62,490 nucleotides of DNA from Flammula alnicola (Eukaryota > Basidiomycota > Agaricomycetes > Agaricales > Strophariaceae): positions 1 through 62,490 of the forward strand of contig JADNRV010000285.1 in the NCBI GenBank assembly GCA_015499995.1, written 5' to 3'. The notes beneath the pieces are model-generated. The model was not told the DNA's origin and did not search any database. It saw only the letters and a program-made list of their open reading frames with translations. The position numbers and the translations under genes are program-made. This document shows positions 21,424 to 32,496 of the stretch, one piece after another; the stretch's first letter is position 1; the number at the start of each line of letters is the position of its first letter.

Positions 21424-23195
21424 ATGAACAAGAATGGTCTCCATCAGCAGCTGCGCCGGATACCAACGCCAATAGCCTTGGCTATCGGTATTCTCTTTGG
21501 TTTTCTTTTCGCTAGACTTCTTCCATGGACAACAGTGAGTAGCAATTTTTTATCATTGGGCGGGTTAGGCATTGCATCTCAGTTCTGGACGGCATGCTCA
21601 CGAATGTTTTAGACAACGACGCCTGTATGGCGAAGCGGCCATATACCTGCAAAATCGCACCAGCAAAGTCGACAACCCGTCCAATTGCCGACGTTAGACC
21701 AACGAGCGCGTGTTCTTGAACTCCTGACTACTCTCTCGTCCCATTATACCAAAGAGTGCACGCGAAATTCGCAACCGCTCTATGCCCAGCAAACACTCGA
21801 ACGATATGGCCCTCTCGTCGGACACAACCCACCCGCTAGCAACTCATGGCTCGCAGGTCTCCTCGGCGGAGAGCCTGACCACGTCCAGACCGTCCGCCGC
21901 GACCTCGCCGCCAGCGAACACAAGTACTTCTTCGCCATCAACCTCTACAATTCCTTCGACGTTATCCCCGACCTCTTCGCCACCCTCTTCCGCGTCGCCG
22001 CCATCCTGGGGTACCACAACGTCTTCGTGTCCATCTACGAGAACGGCTCGAGCGACCAGACCAAGGCCTTATTGCGCATCTTCGACGCCCTCACGCGGAG
22101 CGTCGGCATGCGGGTCACGATCCGCACGTCCACACGCACGCGCGGCGCGTTCAACCACCGCATCGAGTACCTCGCCGAGGTGCGCAACAGCGCCTTCGTG
22201 CCCCTCCACGAACTGCGCGACGCGGAGGGCGAGTACTTCGACTCCATCATCTTCATGAACGACATCCTCCCCTGCGTCGACGACCTCCTCGAGCTGATCT
22301 GGCAGAGCCGCAGGAACAACGCCGGCATCACCTGCGCGGCGGACTACATGTACCACGAGGAGATCCAGGCGCCCGTGTTCTACGACAACTGGGTCGCGCG
22401 GGACATCAACGGCACGGCGCTCGAAAATGCGCCGTTCGAGCGGATTTTCCACCACACGGTGTCGGCCCAGCGCTGGCAGCACCATCTGCCCATCCAGGTC
22501 CAGTCGTGCTGGAACGGAATCGCCGTCCTCGATCCGGCGCCTTTTTACTCCCCACCACATGTGCGGTTCCGGATGGCGAAGATCACGGAGGGCGAGTGCA
22601 GCGCCAGCGAGTGCAGTTTGATCTGCAACGACTACTGGGAGGCGGGATACGGGCGAATCATGATGGTGCCCAGAGTCAAGTTGGCCTACGACAGCGTACG
22701 TCCCACAAATCCTTGTTATATGCGCCCTCTTTTTTTCTGTTTTGTTTTTTTGCTCACTTGTCAAACCAAACAGAGAGTCTTCGATATTATCCACCCGGCG
22801 AGACGGAACCTCACAGCTATTCGAGGGTACGTCCGCTTGGGCGGTCTTCCTGACGACCCCCGCACGGATCCTCAAGATCGGTCGTGGTTCGGGCCCCACG
22901 ATCGTCTGTTCACGGAAGAAGAAAGCGACCCCCTCGGTTTCCAACCGGGTCCTTCACATGGTGCGTCCTCTCTCCTCTTCATCTTCCATCTTCCGTCTTT
23001 CGTCTCTCGAACCCTTTGCTAATCATTTTTGAATTTTGATTTCCTTTCTCACAAAAAACAGTATGGTGCTGGGGCTGGGACGGAGCTGGAGACTTAGAAG
23101 GCCCGGACGTCGACCCCATCTGGGAACGCATGCCGAACAAGACGGTTAGGGCGGACTCTGTGAAAGTGAAGCACGATCGCTCTCTTGCTTTATGA
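21424..23195 (+). CDS. GT69 (CAP59/CMT1-type) alpha-1,3-mannosyltransferase-like protein
   Basis: Four exons (21424-21534, 21613-22695, 22774-22960, 23062-23195), 504 residues, all junctions in frame. A membrane anchor near the N-terminus (IALAIGILFGFLFARLLPW) marks a Golgi type II protein. The catalytic part contains FVSIYENGSSDQT and FMNDILPCVDDLLELI, features of the CAP59_mtransfer family, and a conserved cysteine pair region AADYMYHE. In Cryptococcus, CMT1/CAP59 relatives act in capsule polysaccharide and mannose transfer. In non-encapsulated agaricomycetes the acceptor is unknown, probably cell-wall or secreted glycans. Divergent pairing with the SGNH-like gene supports joint action. Codon use is strongly GC-rich at third positions in the large exon, which creates long antisense open frames that are not genes. 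Confidence 0.88.
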
Positions 23196-23717
23196 TGGAT
23201 AGAACGAACTCTCGTAGCTAGCTATGCAATGTAACATTATAATGGTCTATCCGCGCCTACCATAGCAGAGACAGCTGGGGTCGAGGTAGTTTAATTTACA
23301 TAATCGTTTTCGCAGTTTTGGGATTCGAGCGACTTACATAGGGGGACAGGGACAGTCGGACACTCAGAGAATATCTGTAGATCATGATGTGATAGTTTTG
23401 ATAATATTATTGATATGATGGTGCCCGAATAAGTAGGAGGAAAGTAGAGTAATAGTGGTGTAGTAAGGACGCAAGGTTGGAATCAATCCAGCCTTGGTTG
23501 GGCTCCTAAAACCTGGATAAAACCTAGGGGCGAGGAGCAGATGTAGTAGCCAGTCTTGAGCTTAAAACAGCTGAACAGACTTTGAAGACTTCTCGGACCT
23601 GTCGTCAAAAGACAACAGAGCAAAGAGAGAAAAGAGGTTGTTGAGAAGACCCCAAAAAATATCGGCATCACGGGGTGAAACTTCTTCCTCTTCCACAAGC
23701 CGCTCTCGTGCTGGCAT
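23196..23717. other. Convergent intergenic region
   Basis: 3' flanks of the GT69 gene and the USP gene. AT-rich poly-T/A patches fit transcript ends; no gene seen. Confidence 0.5.
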
Positions 23718-24744
23718 CTACTCAAAGTGTTTCCCCCTCTTGGGATCTGCGCGCCTCTTCTCGACTGCCTTGCGCAACTTCCGCCCAGGTCGGACGACAA
23801 TGACTGGCACAGGCGAGTGCGACAGACAATATCTGCAATTAAATTCGAATAAAAATAACGCATCAGGAACATCGCGCAGATACTGACACATACAAGCTTA
23901 CTTGCTGACGCTGCCGATACTCCCACCGCCACCCACACCCAGACCTTGCACCAGGCCGACGCTCAGCCCTTGGACGAGGCCGCCAAAGCGCCTCCCGCGG
24001 GTGCCGACGACGAGGGAGTCGGGACGGTAGAGCGCGATGAGGCGGTCGATGGTGTCTGTGACCTTGCCGGGGATGTATTCCAGGATAAGGGACAGCTTGC
24101 GTTCGGGGTCGTATTCGATGCTCTTCTCTTGCATCGTGCGCATGAGCTCTCGTGCTTCTTCTCGGACGATGTTGTGGTCTTTCTCTGTATCCAGATTGTT
24201 CAATCAGAATCTTCATAAATGGGAGATGTAAAGTTTTTGATAACGTACCAAAGATATCCTCGTCTGCGCCTCTGAACACGATCAGCTCGTCGCCATCCTG
24301 GACGAGATATTCGAGAGCCCAATCGAGCGCCTCCCGCCCGCTCTCATCCGGGCTTGACGCACAAAGAAAGACCCTAGTATTCCGTGTCCGTCGATAACCC
24401 TCCGTCTTGACCTGCAGCGTAAAGCTAAACATGCTCGCCACAGGGTTCTCGAATGTGTCAAACGAGACCTTGGGAGTATAGCTTGGCGAAGCAATACCAT
24501 GCTGCGCAAGCGGCGGAGGCGAGAGGAGTGAAGTCGCCTGAGAAAAAGACGATGTCGAGTGGGATCTGCTTATTGGTAGTGGGCTTGACTGCGATGTAGG
24601 CGTCGGCAGTGAATGCGAATTCGAGGGCAGTGGCACACCATGCGATATTTGAGGCGACATGCTCGATGTTGCGCTTGTCGGCGAGCCTGGCCTTGACGAA
24701 TGTTTCATGGCGCTGCGGAGAGGTGGATTGAGACAGCCCGACAT
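23718..24744 (-). CDS. Universal stress protein (USP) family
   Basis: Three exons on the minus strand, starting at ATG 24744 (MSGCLNPPLRSAMKHSSRPG). The first ~85 residues are Ser/Pro-rich and probably disordered. The USP alpha/beta domain follows: RVFLCASSPDESGREALDWALEYL, a region with DELIVFRG, then REEARELMRTM, the nucleotide-loop region DSLVVGTRGRRFGG and the last strand YCLSHSPVPVIVVRP. USP proteins bind ATP or related ligands and respond to stress; the exact function in fungi is poorly defined. Intron joins: after EDIF, and after SVSK (AA|gtaagc), with stop at 23718. The gene is divergent from the WW-domain gene at 24949, with 204 bp between starts. Confidence 0.88.
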
Positions 24745-24948
24745 TGTTCGCGATATTGAGCAGAAATTCAATAAAAAAAGAGGTTGGTAGGAGGAATTGT
24801 GGGTGCAGGTAAGAAGACGAAGACTACATATGGGCGGATCACGATTAAGCGGAGTTTGAAAGCGGTCCTTGGCGTCTCATTGTCAGGTCTGGACCCTCCG
24901 TGAACGTGTGACCCCGGCGTAGAGACTCTTTTCTGAGCGTCAAGCACT
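24745..24948. promoter_or_regulatory. Shared divergent promoter of USP and WW-domain genes
   Basis: 204 bp between the two ATGs, no other coding. No clear TATA box. Confidence 0.5.
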
Positions 24949-25961
24949 ATGCCGTCGCCAAAGCACTCTATAGAAGATACCAACAAGCACAGAGCCGACG
25001 AGGAGAAACCACAGGAAGAGGAGAAACCGATGACGACCAACGAGCCCGAAGTGGTCCCAATAGCTGCTTCAAACAAAGACCCATCGTCCTCAAAGTCTCC
25101 TGCCTCGGACTCGGTTGACGAGGAAGAAGAACAAGAACAAGGATCCTCATCTTCAGCAAACGAGACACCAGCACCGACCGCTGCAGCCGCGCAGTGGCAG
25201 GCAATCTGGTCTCCGGAATACAACGCCTACTATTTCTTCAACCCGACCACCCAAGAAACGACATGGACCAACCCTCTACAACCGCAAGCTTCTTCTTCCT
25301 CAAGCGAAGCTATTGAGCAGGGTGTCGCCGCCGCCGCCGCTTCTACTAGCGAGGCCACTGAAGCGAACGCGGAGGCTAGTTCAAGCACCGGGCCACAGCT
25401 TTCCATGGTCGCAGCGCATCATGCAGCACTCCAAGCTGCCGCCCTTGCCCAAGGCATCGATCCTCTGCTAGCCCATCTTGACCCTACTCTCCTTCAATCC
25501 ACCATTCCCGGCTCCAGCGGCCCAAGTGGTAAGTCATCATCATGTCCCACCTCCTTTCCGCCATCACTCAAGATCTTCTTTCATTCATTACAGAGCTACC
25601 TACCTTCGCAGCGAAATTCAACGCCCGGACAGGCCAATTCGCCCCTGCGTCGTCGCGCACGCCCGGCCATCTCTCAGAGTTTGAGCGGGCTAAGCGTATG
25701 AGTGAGTTCTACTTTGACGTCAACAAGTGGGAGGAGGATCTAGCGCAGCGGGGTGGGAGATTGATGGGCGACGAGGAAGACGAAGAGGGTGGAGCTGGAA
25801 AGAAGAGAAAACGGCCGACGAAGAAGGATCTGGTACGGATATCTCTTCATGGTTTTTTTCTGCCCCTATGCGCTAATCGACCTATGTCTATCTTTCAGGA
25901 ACGATTCAAGGAGCAGAAACGGCAGAAGAAGATCGCCAAAACGGCTTGGTTGCGTACTTGA
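24949..25961 (+). CDS. WW-domain protein with acidic N-terminus and basic C-terminus
   Basis: Three exons (24949-25528, 25594-25832, 25899-25961), 293 residues. Residues ~82-115 form one WW domain with both tryptophans (WQAIWSPEYNAYYFFNPTTQETTW), a module that binds proline-rich ligands. The first 80 residues are rich in Glu/Ser; after the WW domain come Ser/Ala-rich low-complexity sequence and a conserved-looking helix region (FERAKRMSEFYFDVNKWEED). The protein ends in a basic tail (RFKEQKRQKKIAKTAW) with an upstream KKRKRPTKK cluster that looks like a nuclear signal. This layout suggests a role in nuclear RNA processing or transcription, but I cannot name an orthologue. Confidence 0.83.
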
Positions 25962-26469
25962 TGTCGTTTCTTCATCATCATCATTTTCAGTCTTTTTTCC
26001 AGTCGGTTCGTGTTCGTGTTTCACGAGCCTAGACCTGTACTCTTGCGAAATTGTCTATTACTTAGTAGGTCATCAATATTAATTGACCTTATTCAGCTAT
26101 CCAATTGCTTGGATGGGTACCCTGGACGTGTGCCCTGCCAGCTAGTCCTGCCTCCAATAAATATGATGGATATCAACGATATCAATTCAGCTAAGTATCT
26201 ACACCGCCCTGTATCTGTCCAGTCTCGGGGGTATAGGTTATTCGTATACCCTCGGATTCGGATACCAACAAAGCAGCTCCTCTGATATGACGACCTCTGG
26301 TGACCCGATATCGACAACTCTGAATGAAAGAGGGTGCATACATTGGACAAGTGCATTATAACACTTACCTTCTGTTGGTGGGATCATGATCAGAGGTATG
26401 TCCACTAGCACGTATTTAAATAATTGGTCCTCATCGAGCCTAGCTAACTTCTTTATCTTGTCTGGCAAG
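25962..26469. other. Intergenic, no gene seen
   Basis: 3' flank of the WW gene followed by AT-rich sequence. No domain or splice-supported frame. Confidence 0.5.
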
Positions 26470-26690
26470 TCGAGGAGATGGCGTCTGCACCCAAGCTATA
26501 GTCGCGTATCACATCGCGCTGATTGGCAATGTGGCGGTCCGACTATTCTTTTCCATTCTTCGTTCAATCAGTTGCTTTTCGATGCATTATTGTATTGCAC
26601 AATTGTTCTTAATGTATCCTCGACGTTTGGTTCCGACGATTTAATCCGTGTGCGACGTCTTCCATGATTTTTAATCTCGTAGGTGCACCT
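26470..26690. repeat. Degenerate repeat, copy C
   Basis: Resembles 30112-30350 and 33545-33680: shared words are GTCTGCACCCA, CGTATCACATCG/CGTATCACGTC, a CGGTTCGACTA/GGTCCGACTA motif and GTTTGGTTCCGA(C/T)GAT before CGTCTTCCATGAT/CGTCTCCCATGAT. It precedes the promoter of the broken secreted-protein paralogue at 26871. Confidence 0.62.
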
Positions 26691-26775
26691 ACATCCCAGT
26701 CTTTGGGTACCGAGGAAGTTCCTGACCCAAACTCTAGGAAATACTGTCCCTGTTGATACTGGTCGTCTCATTCGA

Positions 26776-26781
26776 TATAAA
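26776..26781 (+). promoter_or_regulatory. TATA-like box, paralogue 1 of the trefoil-like pair
   Basis: TCTCATTCGATATAAA 95 bp upstream of ATG 26871. The same sequence block lies before the intact paralogue at 27172, so the promoter was duplicated with the gene. Confidence 0.45.
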
Positions 26782-26870
26782 CACGCTCTCTCAACTTATC
26801 TATCCCCTATCAAGCTCTCTCCAGGAGTTGCCTCTTAACCGAGTTATTGGAGCTATACGTCTCAGGCGTC

Positions 26871-27083
26871 ATGTACTCCAAGCTTGCTACTATTGTTGGT
26901 GTCCTTTGCACTGTGTGTCACCAGCGCCATTGCACAAGTAGGTATGCTTGACACTAATATCGCCTCCTTTTATCTTCTCACCTCGACTGGGACGCAAACA
27001 GTTGACTTCGGGAATATACACCATCACCAGCGTCTCTCAGGCTGAGAATATTGCACCCTTCCTTTTCATAAAGTTTGCGGTGT
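26871..27083 (+). pseudogene. Broken paralogue of the small secreted trefoil-like protein
   Basis: Upstream twin of the gene at 27270. It keeps the start of the signal peptide (MYSKLATIVGVLC), the first intron and the start of exon 2 (TSGIYTITSVSQ). One extra base inside the signal peptide (CACTGTGTGTC where the twin has CTTGTGTGCC) breaks the frame before the AIAQ codons. Similarity stops after the GCGGTGTGG that matches GCAGTGGGG of the twin, and the remaining four exons are missing. Confidence 0.75.
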
Positions 27084-27171
27084 GGACATGCATGAAGCAG
27101 TCCAGCCTTCGGATGTCAAGTCCCTAATTCGAAGAAATACTGTCTCAGGTATTGCGGTGTGTCTCATTCGA

Positions 27172-27178
27172 TATAAAT
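27172..27178 (+). promoter_or_regulatory. TATA-like box of the trefoil-like gene
   Basis: TATAAAT 98 bp upstream of ATG 27270, at the same distance as in the broken twin. Confidence 0.5.
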
Positions 27179-27269
27179 ATCCTCTCTTAATTGACTTTTC
27201 TACCGCCTACCTTCTCAGGAGTTGCCTCTTCACCGACTCATTCCAGCTAAGTACTACGTCTGAGACGCC

Positions 27270-28135
27270 ATGTTCTTGAAGCTTGCTGCAATTGCCGGTA
27301 TCCTTTGCTTGTGTGCCACCAGCTGCGCCATCGCACAGGTATGCTTGAAAGCAATATCGGATTCGCGTCACTTGAATCTCCTTACTACCGCGACCGGGAC
27401 GTTGCACATGGCAGTTACTTTCTGGACGATACATCATCACCAGCATCTCTCAACACACTTTTGTTGGCCCCTTTCTTGGAACTTTATCACTTGCAGTGGG
27501 GCCCTCGGCTCCTATTAATGGACGGCTTGGACAGGTGTGGCTTCTTCCATTATTTTTTTTCCAATAGTTTTTTCCAATAGTAGAACTGACGACTGCACTC
27601 TAGTTCAATTTGACCTGCGTAGACAGCGGAAAGGAGTTATTCACAATATCCAACGTCGGGACTTCATCTTATGTCGGGACTCCCGACGCGTCCGAGGTAG
27701 ACTAATGGCTGTTCTTCTTCTACTACTACTGTTTGATATCACGAGCTGACTGAGCGCTAATTGCAAAATACAGGGTACCTTCGTAGGTATCACCAAAGTT
27801 TCCAGCCGAGTAACGAATTTCTGCATCAGTCAAGTTGACCATATTTTGGGCTCTTATCAGGTAAGCTTTCGTCAAGGCTACATCGAATTTGTCAGTCGTT
27901 CACTCAACATATTATATCGTTCAGATAATAGAACCCAATACTGGTCTCCTGTGGACCGTGAACAAGACGCAGGCGCTTGGTAGATTTTTAAACACTTTCC
28001 CGGTATGCGATATAATGTGTTATTCTTAATTCCTGGGTACTGACTCGGAGCTATTTACACCATCAGATCGTACTCGAACCTAGGCTCGGAACTTCGGACT
28101 ACCAATTATTCACTTTCCCACCAGTGAGAGCATGA
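27270..28135 (+). CDS. Small secreted protein, beta-trefoil-like
   Basis: Six exons (27270-27338, 27415-27534, 27604-27696, 27774-27860, 27925-28002, 28067-28135) give 171 residues. Every intron is GT-AG and phase 0, and the frame stays open to TGA, which is strong support although no single exon is long. Exon 1 is exactly a signal peptide (MFLKLAAIAGILCLCATSCAIAQ split ends after Q23). The mature protein has repeating short strands: LLSGRYIITSIS, ELFTISNVGTSSYVG, GLLWTVN, DYQLFTF, with the SGxYxI...W.V...F spacing seen in fungal ricin-B-like lectins and trefoil protease inhibitors. It would be secreted; ligand or target is unknown. It lies next to a broken twin and repeated upstream sequence, which suggests a locally amplified family. 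The family assignment is an inference from pattern only. Confidence 0.75.
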
Positions 28136-28502
28136 AAGCAAGAAGCCACAAGAACGTCTGCGGGTCGATATCATTCATGGTCAGAAGAATTGTTGGAAAG
28201 TCAAAGGACAAGATTCAGAAACGTTAGTTAGCAGAAAGCGCGCTTGGGTGTTTGGAAGAAATTTTATCAGGCATAGGATTGTCGTCCAAGTCCAGAAACA
28301 ACAGCATGATTTCCAAGGAAATGAAAAGGAACTTTCGATATCTGCCAACATCAAGGAACGCAAGGATAGCGCCCAAAACACCCAAGGTACATTGCTTGTC
28401 CGGAGACGTGAACAATTAGAGTGGGATAGTTGTATTATTTGAAGGTCAAGGCTTATCTCGCGCGAAGTTGACAAGAGGATATATAAGTATGGTTATTTCA
28501 CT
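28136..28502. other. Intergenic, no gene seen
   Basis: 3' flank of the trefoil-like gene; only short shadow frames. Confidence 0.5.
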
Positions 28503-29407
28503 GGATTTACTTTGAATTTACGAAGCCGGTAAATCGTGGTCGGCAGGGCACCAAATGTCCGGGGCGCCGAGGTTGGGTTGGAGGAGAGCCGCGAGGAGGC
28601 ACCACGGCCGTCAAAATGACCCTGCATAGGTGATGTAAGGGATATAAGGTGTCCTTGGGAGGGTCGGCGAGTGCGTTGAGCACATTTTTGGCTCGAGCTT
28701 TGAGCTAGAAATGAGCCAAATGTGAGTGGGCTCTCTAAATACACTGAAAATGCATCTAAATACACTGAAAACGCAAAAATGGAATGAAATGAGGATGCCT
28801 ACATGGTCTGACAGCTGGAATAACAGGCCGCTAATGTGCCACCATCAATGGCCGAGAGAGCCGTCGATGGCATCAAAGGCAAGGCGCGTAAGCGCTGGCT
28901 CGCGAGGTTGTAAATCGGGCCACGTTGACTGAGCCGGTTCGCTGTAAATTGAGCGTAAATCGGGTTGATTTACCGTAAATTCCTCAAAATAAGTTACTTA
29001 TCTCACTTATGCCAGCCAAGGCCTACTTATTTGTCCCCAGGTCACAGAAAACAAAGTCATTTCGCACTGTGAGCCTTACTTTCCTCATTGACAATGTATT
29101 TACAATGTATATTTTGTATTTGTATCTAAGAGTAGTTAAGAGTAGTCTCTGTGATCGAGAGCATGTCCCAAGGAAAGGGCACGGCCCCAGGCGACACTGC
29201 GAGGAGAGCGCGAGGAGAGCGCCCCGAGGCGAACACGCAGCGAGGCACGTCGAATGCCTGTCAAGGCTCGTGGGAGAGCGCCGGCGGAGCCAGACCAAAA
29301 CAGGGAATTTCGCTAAATTTAGAAGGAGACTGATCCGAGAGGCGGATGTGCCTAAGCGAGCGCCGGCATCTCGGCACCCGCCAGCGATCGGTAAGATCGG
29401 TAAATCC
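28503..29407. mobile_element. Possible non-autonomous DNA transposon (~905 bp)
   Basis: The ends begin GGATTTAC and end GTAAATCC, forming short imperfect inverted repeats (~20 bp), and the same GTAAAT word recurs inside many times (about 28535, 28909, 28951, 28963, 28975) in both orientations. Such subterminal motif clusters are common in transposase-bound elements. No transposase is encoded, and I could not identify a target-site duplication. GC-rich patches (CGAGGAGAGCGC repeated at about 29200-29215) differ from the flanks. Confidence 0.4.
28734..28775. repeat. 21-bp tandem repeat, two copies
   Basis: TCTAAATACACTGAAAATGC unit occurs twice head to tail with one base changed. It lies inside the possible transposon. 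Confidence 0.85.
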
Positions 29408-29455
29408 TACGGCATAAGTTGGGTTCATGCTGTCCAAGCAGTGTGACGCAGCGGT

Positions 29456-30350
29456 ACTGTCTGGGATTGCCAGTTCAGGGAAGCAGAAGGAATGTCCCCG
29501 CGTACATATAAATCGTCGTTGTCGAGGGCATTTATTATAATCATCATGATTGAGATCATCTTAACCATCGAATTGGGCGAATTTGTGCTTGACTGCGAGG
29601 CGCTAAGGAGTGGCGGGCATGTAGCGCTTTTGCCCAACGTTGAACGGATCTTATGTCCCTCGCTTCTCTCTTGTCGGCAGCGACGGACGACTGGGAAGAG
29701 CAAGAAGACAATCTCTCTTTCTAATTGGTCGCAGCAGATAGGATGAGGCCCGCAACTGGTGGCGGTGGGCGTCCGGCGAGAAGTGAAGAGAGAACGTCTC
29801 AGGCAAGTCTCAGGCTCTCTCCGAGGCTGTTCTGTGGGCAAAAAAGCCTACTTTAAACGGAAGAAATTTTAAACTTATTAATTAAAACAGTATATATATC
29901 GACGAAAACCATTACTTACGTTATTACGAACATTTTTGGGGCTGGAGGTTGTGGAGGACTGGAGGATGTGGCAGAGGAACGACTAGGCTACAGTCGATTG
30001 TGCTGCGTGTTCCCACGCTTTCAACGCGCGCCGCGGCACTCCGCTGCCAGCTCAAGAATCACTCCGGGCAGCAAACTGGCAGATTTGTCTTAGAGCGCTT
30101 TCCAACTGTCTTCCAAGTAGAGGAGACGATGTCTGCACCCACTGGCAATCATTAATCAGTGGCGGCGTATCACGTCGTCGTGCTAGTCTGCAGTAAGTCT
30201 GGCGATCCGGCGCCTCGTTTCCACTTTCGAAAACGTTGAATCTCGTTGACAACTGTTCTTTGCATCCTCAGGCATCCTCAAAGTTTGGTTCCGATGATAT
30301 AGTTCGTATTCGTGACGTCTCCCATGATCTACACTCGGACGTGCATGAAG
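29456..30350. repeat. Degenerate direct repeat, copy A (upstream of polyporopepsin-like gene)
   Basis: Aligns in the same orientation with 32917-33680: CTGTCTGGGATT, CAGAAGGAATGTCCC, AATCGTCGTTGTCGAGGGCAT, AATCATCATGATT, GTGCTTGACTG, TTCCCACGCTTTC and GTCTGCA(C/T)CCACTGGCAATC occur in both, in order. Its last third also matches copy C (26470-26690). No ORF of note. It ends about 440 bp before the protease ATG. Confidence 0.75.
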
Positions 30351-30708
30351 CAAACCGGTCCTCCTCAGGCTTCAGGCCTCAGGAGTGAGTGGAACCGACG
30401 TTCTCTGCTGAATATGCTTTCTTGAATCAAGTTCGCAGACTCTCCAGTGCGGCCTGACTCTCCTTTGCTTCCCGGATAGATCTACTCCCTGCTAACTAGC
30501 CTTTCGCAGTCCGAGGACCACAGCAAAATTACTCACATTCATCGCTGCCCACAGATCTATCATCCCAAGAAAGAAAATACTTGACACTGCCTGATTATCA
30601 GCCCCACTGCCAGTGCCACTCATGGAGGACTACACATTCCTGTTGGCCACGCAGTATTAGGAACTTCTAGCGAGTAAGGCCCATGTGCTTCATTGCTCTG
30701 CACTATCG

Positions 30709-30715
30709 TATAAAA
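30709..30715 (+). promoter_or_regulatory. TATA box of the polyporopepsin-like gene
   Basis: TATAAAA 77 bp upstream of ATG 30786, followed by a CT-rich leader. Confidence 0.55.
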
Positions 30716-30785
30716 AGAAACCAAGACGGTCTCTCAGTCTTCATCGAATCCTTGCATTGCTCGCAATTTCATTTCATTGATCAAG

Positions 30786-32496
30786 ATGCTCCCTGCTACT
30801 CTCTTGACGACCCTTCTCCTCGCTCTCTCCGTCGCTGCCAACCCAGTGCTGCTGAATAGGTCCCCCGTGACCCTGCCCATTTCTCGACGCGTCAATGTCA
30901 CGAGCGTTCACAACCTCGTCCGACACGATCAGGCCAGGGCTAAGGCTCTCAAGGCTAAGGGTGCCGCGAGCCTGGCTGCTGGCCACGAGAGCCGTGCCGT
31001 CATCAGTGAGCAGATTGTCAACCAGGCCGTTACATACGTTGCTTCTGTCGGTGTCGGTAGCCCAGCTACTACTTGTAAGTCTTAGAATGCCTACCGACCG
31101 ATTGGGTTCGTGCTTAAGTTGTTCCTGGTACAGATTCGCTCCTCGTTGATACCGGAAGGTATGCATTCGGTACTTGTATCATCTTCAATGTTCTCAAGTT
31201 TTTCGGCTGCCCGCAGCTCGAACACATGGGTCGGAGCAGATAAGAAATATGTCAAGACGAGCACCAGCACTCAGACCTCCAACAAAGTGGTAAGTTTTCA
31301 ATGCCCTTTGTTGATATACTCGTCTGATTCTGGTGTTATTTTCAGTCGGTGGCCTACGGATCGGGCTCTTTCTCCGGAACTGAATTCACTGACCAAGTCA
31401 CCATTGCCTCCGGCCTCACCATCCCTAAGCAATCCATTGGTGTTGCTTCGAGATCCTCCGGCTTCAACGGTGTTGACGGTATTCTTGGGTGTGCAGTCAA
31501 GTTCAAAATATTATAGCAGATTCGATTTACATTTCCTTTTCGAATAGTATCGGCCCCGTTGACCTCACCGAAGGCACTCTGTCCCCAGCCACCGGCTCTC
31601 TCATCCCCACTGTCACCGACAACCTCTTTGCAGGCGGAGTCATCAGCTCCAACTCCATCGGTATCTCCTTCGAGCCCACCACGACTGTTGAATCTCCGAA
31701 TGGAGAGATCACCTGGGGTACGTATACTGGCATTATTATGCCACGACGGATCATTTTTCTGACTATTCTGCTGTTTAGGTGGAATTGACAGTTCTAAATT
31801 CACCGGCTCGATTACCTTCATGTGTGTATTTTATCTCGACTCTTTTACATTCAAGGTCAGCAGCTGATTTATGCCATCTTCCTCACAGTCCCTTGACCAC
31901 CACCTCTCCCGCCGACGAATTCTGGGGTATTAACCAATCCGTCCGATACGGTACCTCCACCAACATCCTTGCCACCACTGCCGGCATTGTCGACACCGGT
32001 ACGTCGATGCTAGACTATCTGGGTCGAGGACTTCCCCCTGATCATGACTTTCTGCAGGTACAACCCTCATTCTCCTTGCTACTGAGGGATTCAACAGGTA
32101 CAAGCACGCAACCGAAGCCGTTCTCGACAACAACACGGGATTGCTCCGCATCACCTCCACCCAGTTCTCGAACCTGAAGAGTTTGTTCTTTACTGCTGGA
32201 GGAGTAAGTGTTTTCATGCTGTCCTGCTGGCCCCTTCTCATTGGTTTTCTTTTTGACAGACCTCTTTCGAGCTCACTGCCAACGCTCAACTCTGGCCCCG
32301 CTCGCTCAACACTGACATCGGTGGAGTTGCAGGAAGCATCTACCTCATTGTCAATGATCTTGGCTCAAACAGCGGAGAGGGTCTCGACTTCATCAACGGC
32401 TTCTCATTCCTAGAGCGCTTCTACTCTGTCTTCGACACTGCCAACAAGCGCGTCGGTTTGGCCACCACCCCCTTCACCAAGGCCACCACCAACTAA
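30786..32496 (+). CDS. Secreted aspartic protease, polyporopepsin-like
   Basis: Nine exons (30786-31074, 31134-31158, 31217-31289, 31346-31488, 31548-31717, 31779-31821, 31889-31998, 32058-32203, 32260-32496), 411 residues, all in frame. It has a signal peptide (MLPATLLTTLLLALSVAANP) and a propeptide with a basic segment (HDQARAKALKAKG). The first catalytic motif DTGSS is formed across the exon 2/3 junction, and the second, DTGTT, across exon 7/8. FFTAGG and GLDFINGFSFLERFYSVFD near the end are typical of polyporopepsin from white-rot fungi. It lacks a GPI-type C-terminus and should be freely secreted, degrading extracellular protein at acid pH. It sits alone between two copies of a degenerate repeat. 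Confidence 0.92.

Noticed and set aside
22069..22944. 291-codon minus-strand open frame
   Set aside because: Antisense to the GT69 gene; composition (His/Asp/Val/Arg-rich) is that of a shadow frame in GC3-rich DNA.
30777..30785. Earlier start for the polyporopepsin-like gene
   Set aside because: The codon at 30777 is TTG. The ATG at 30786 gives a proper signal peptide and follows a TATA box at normal distance.
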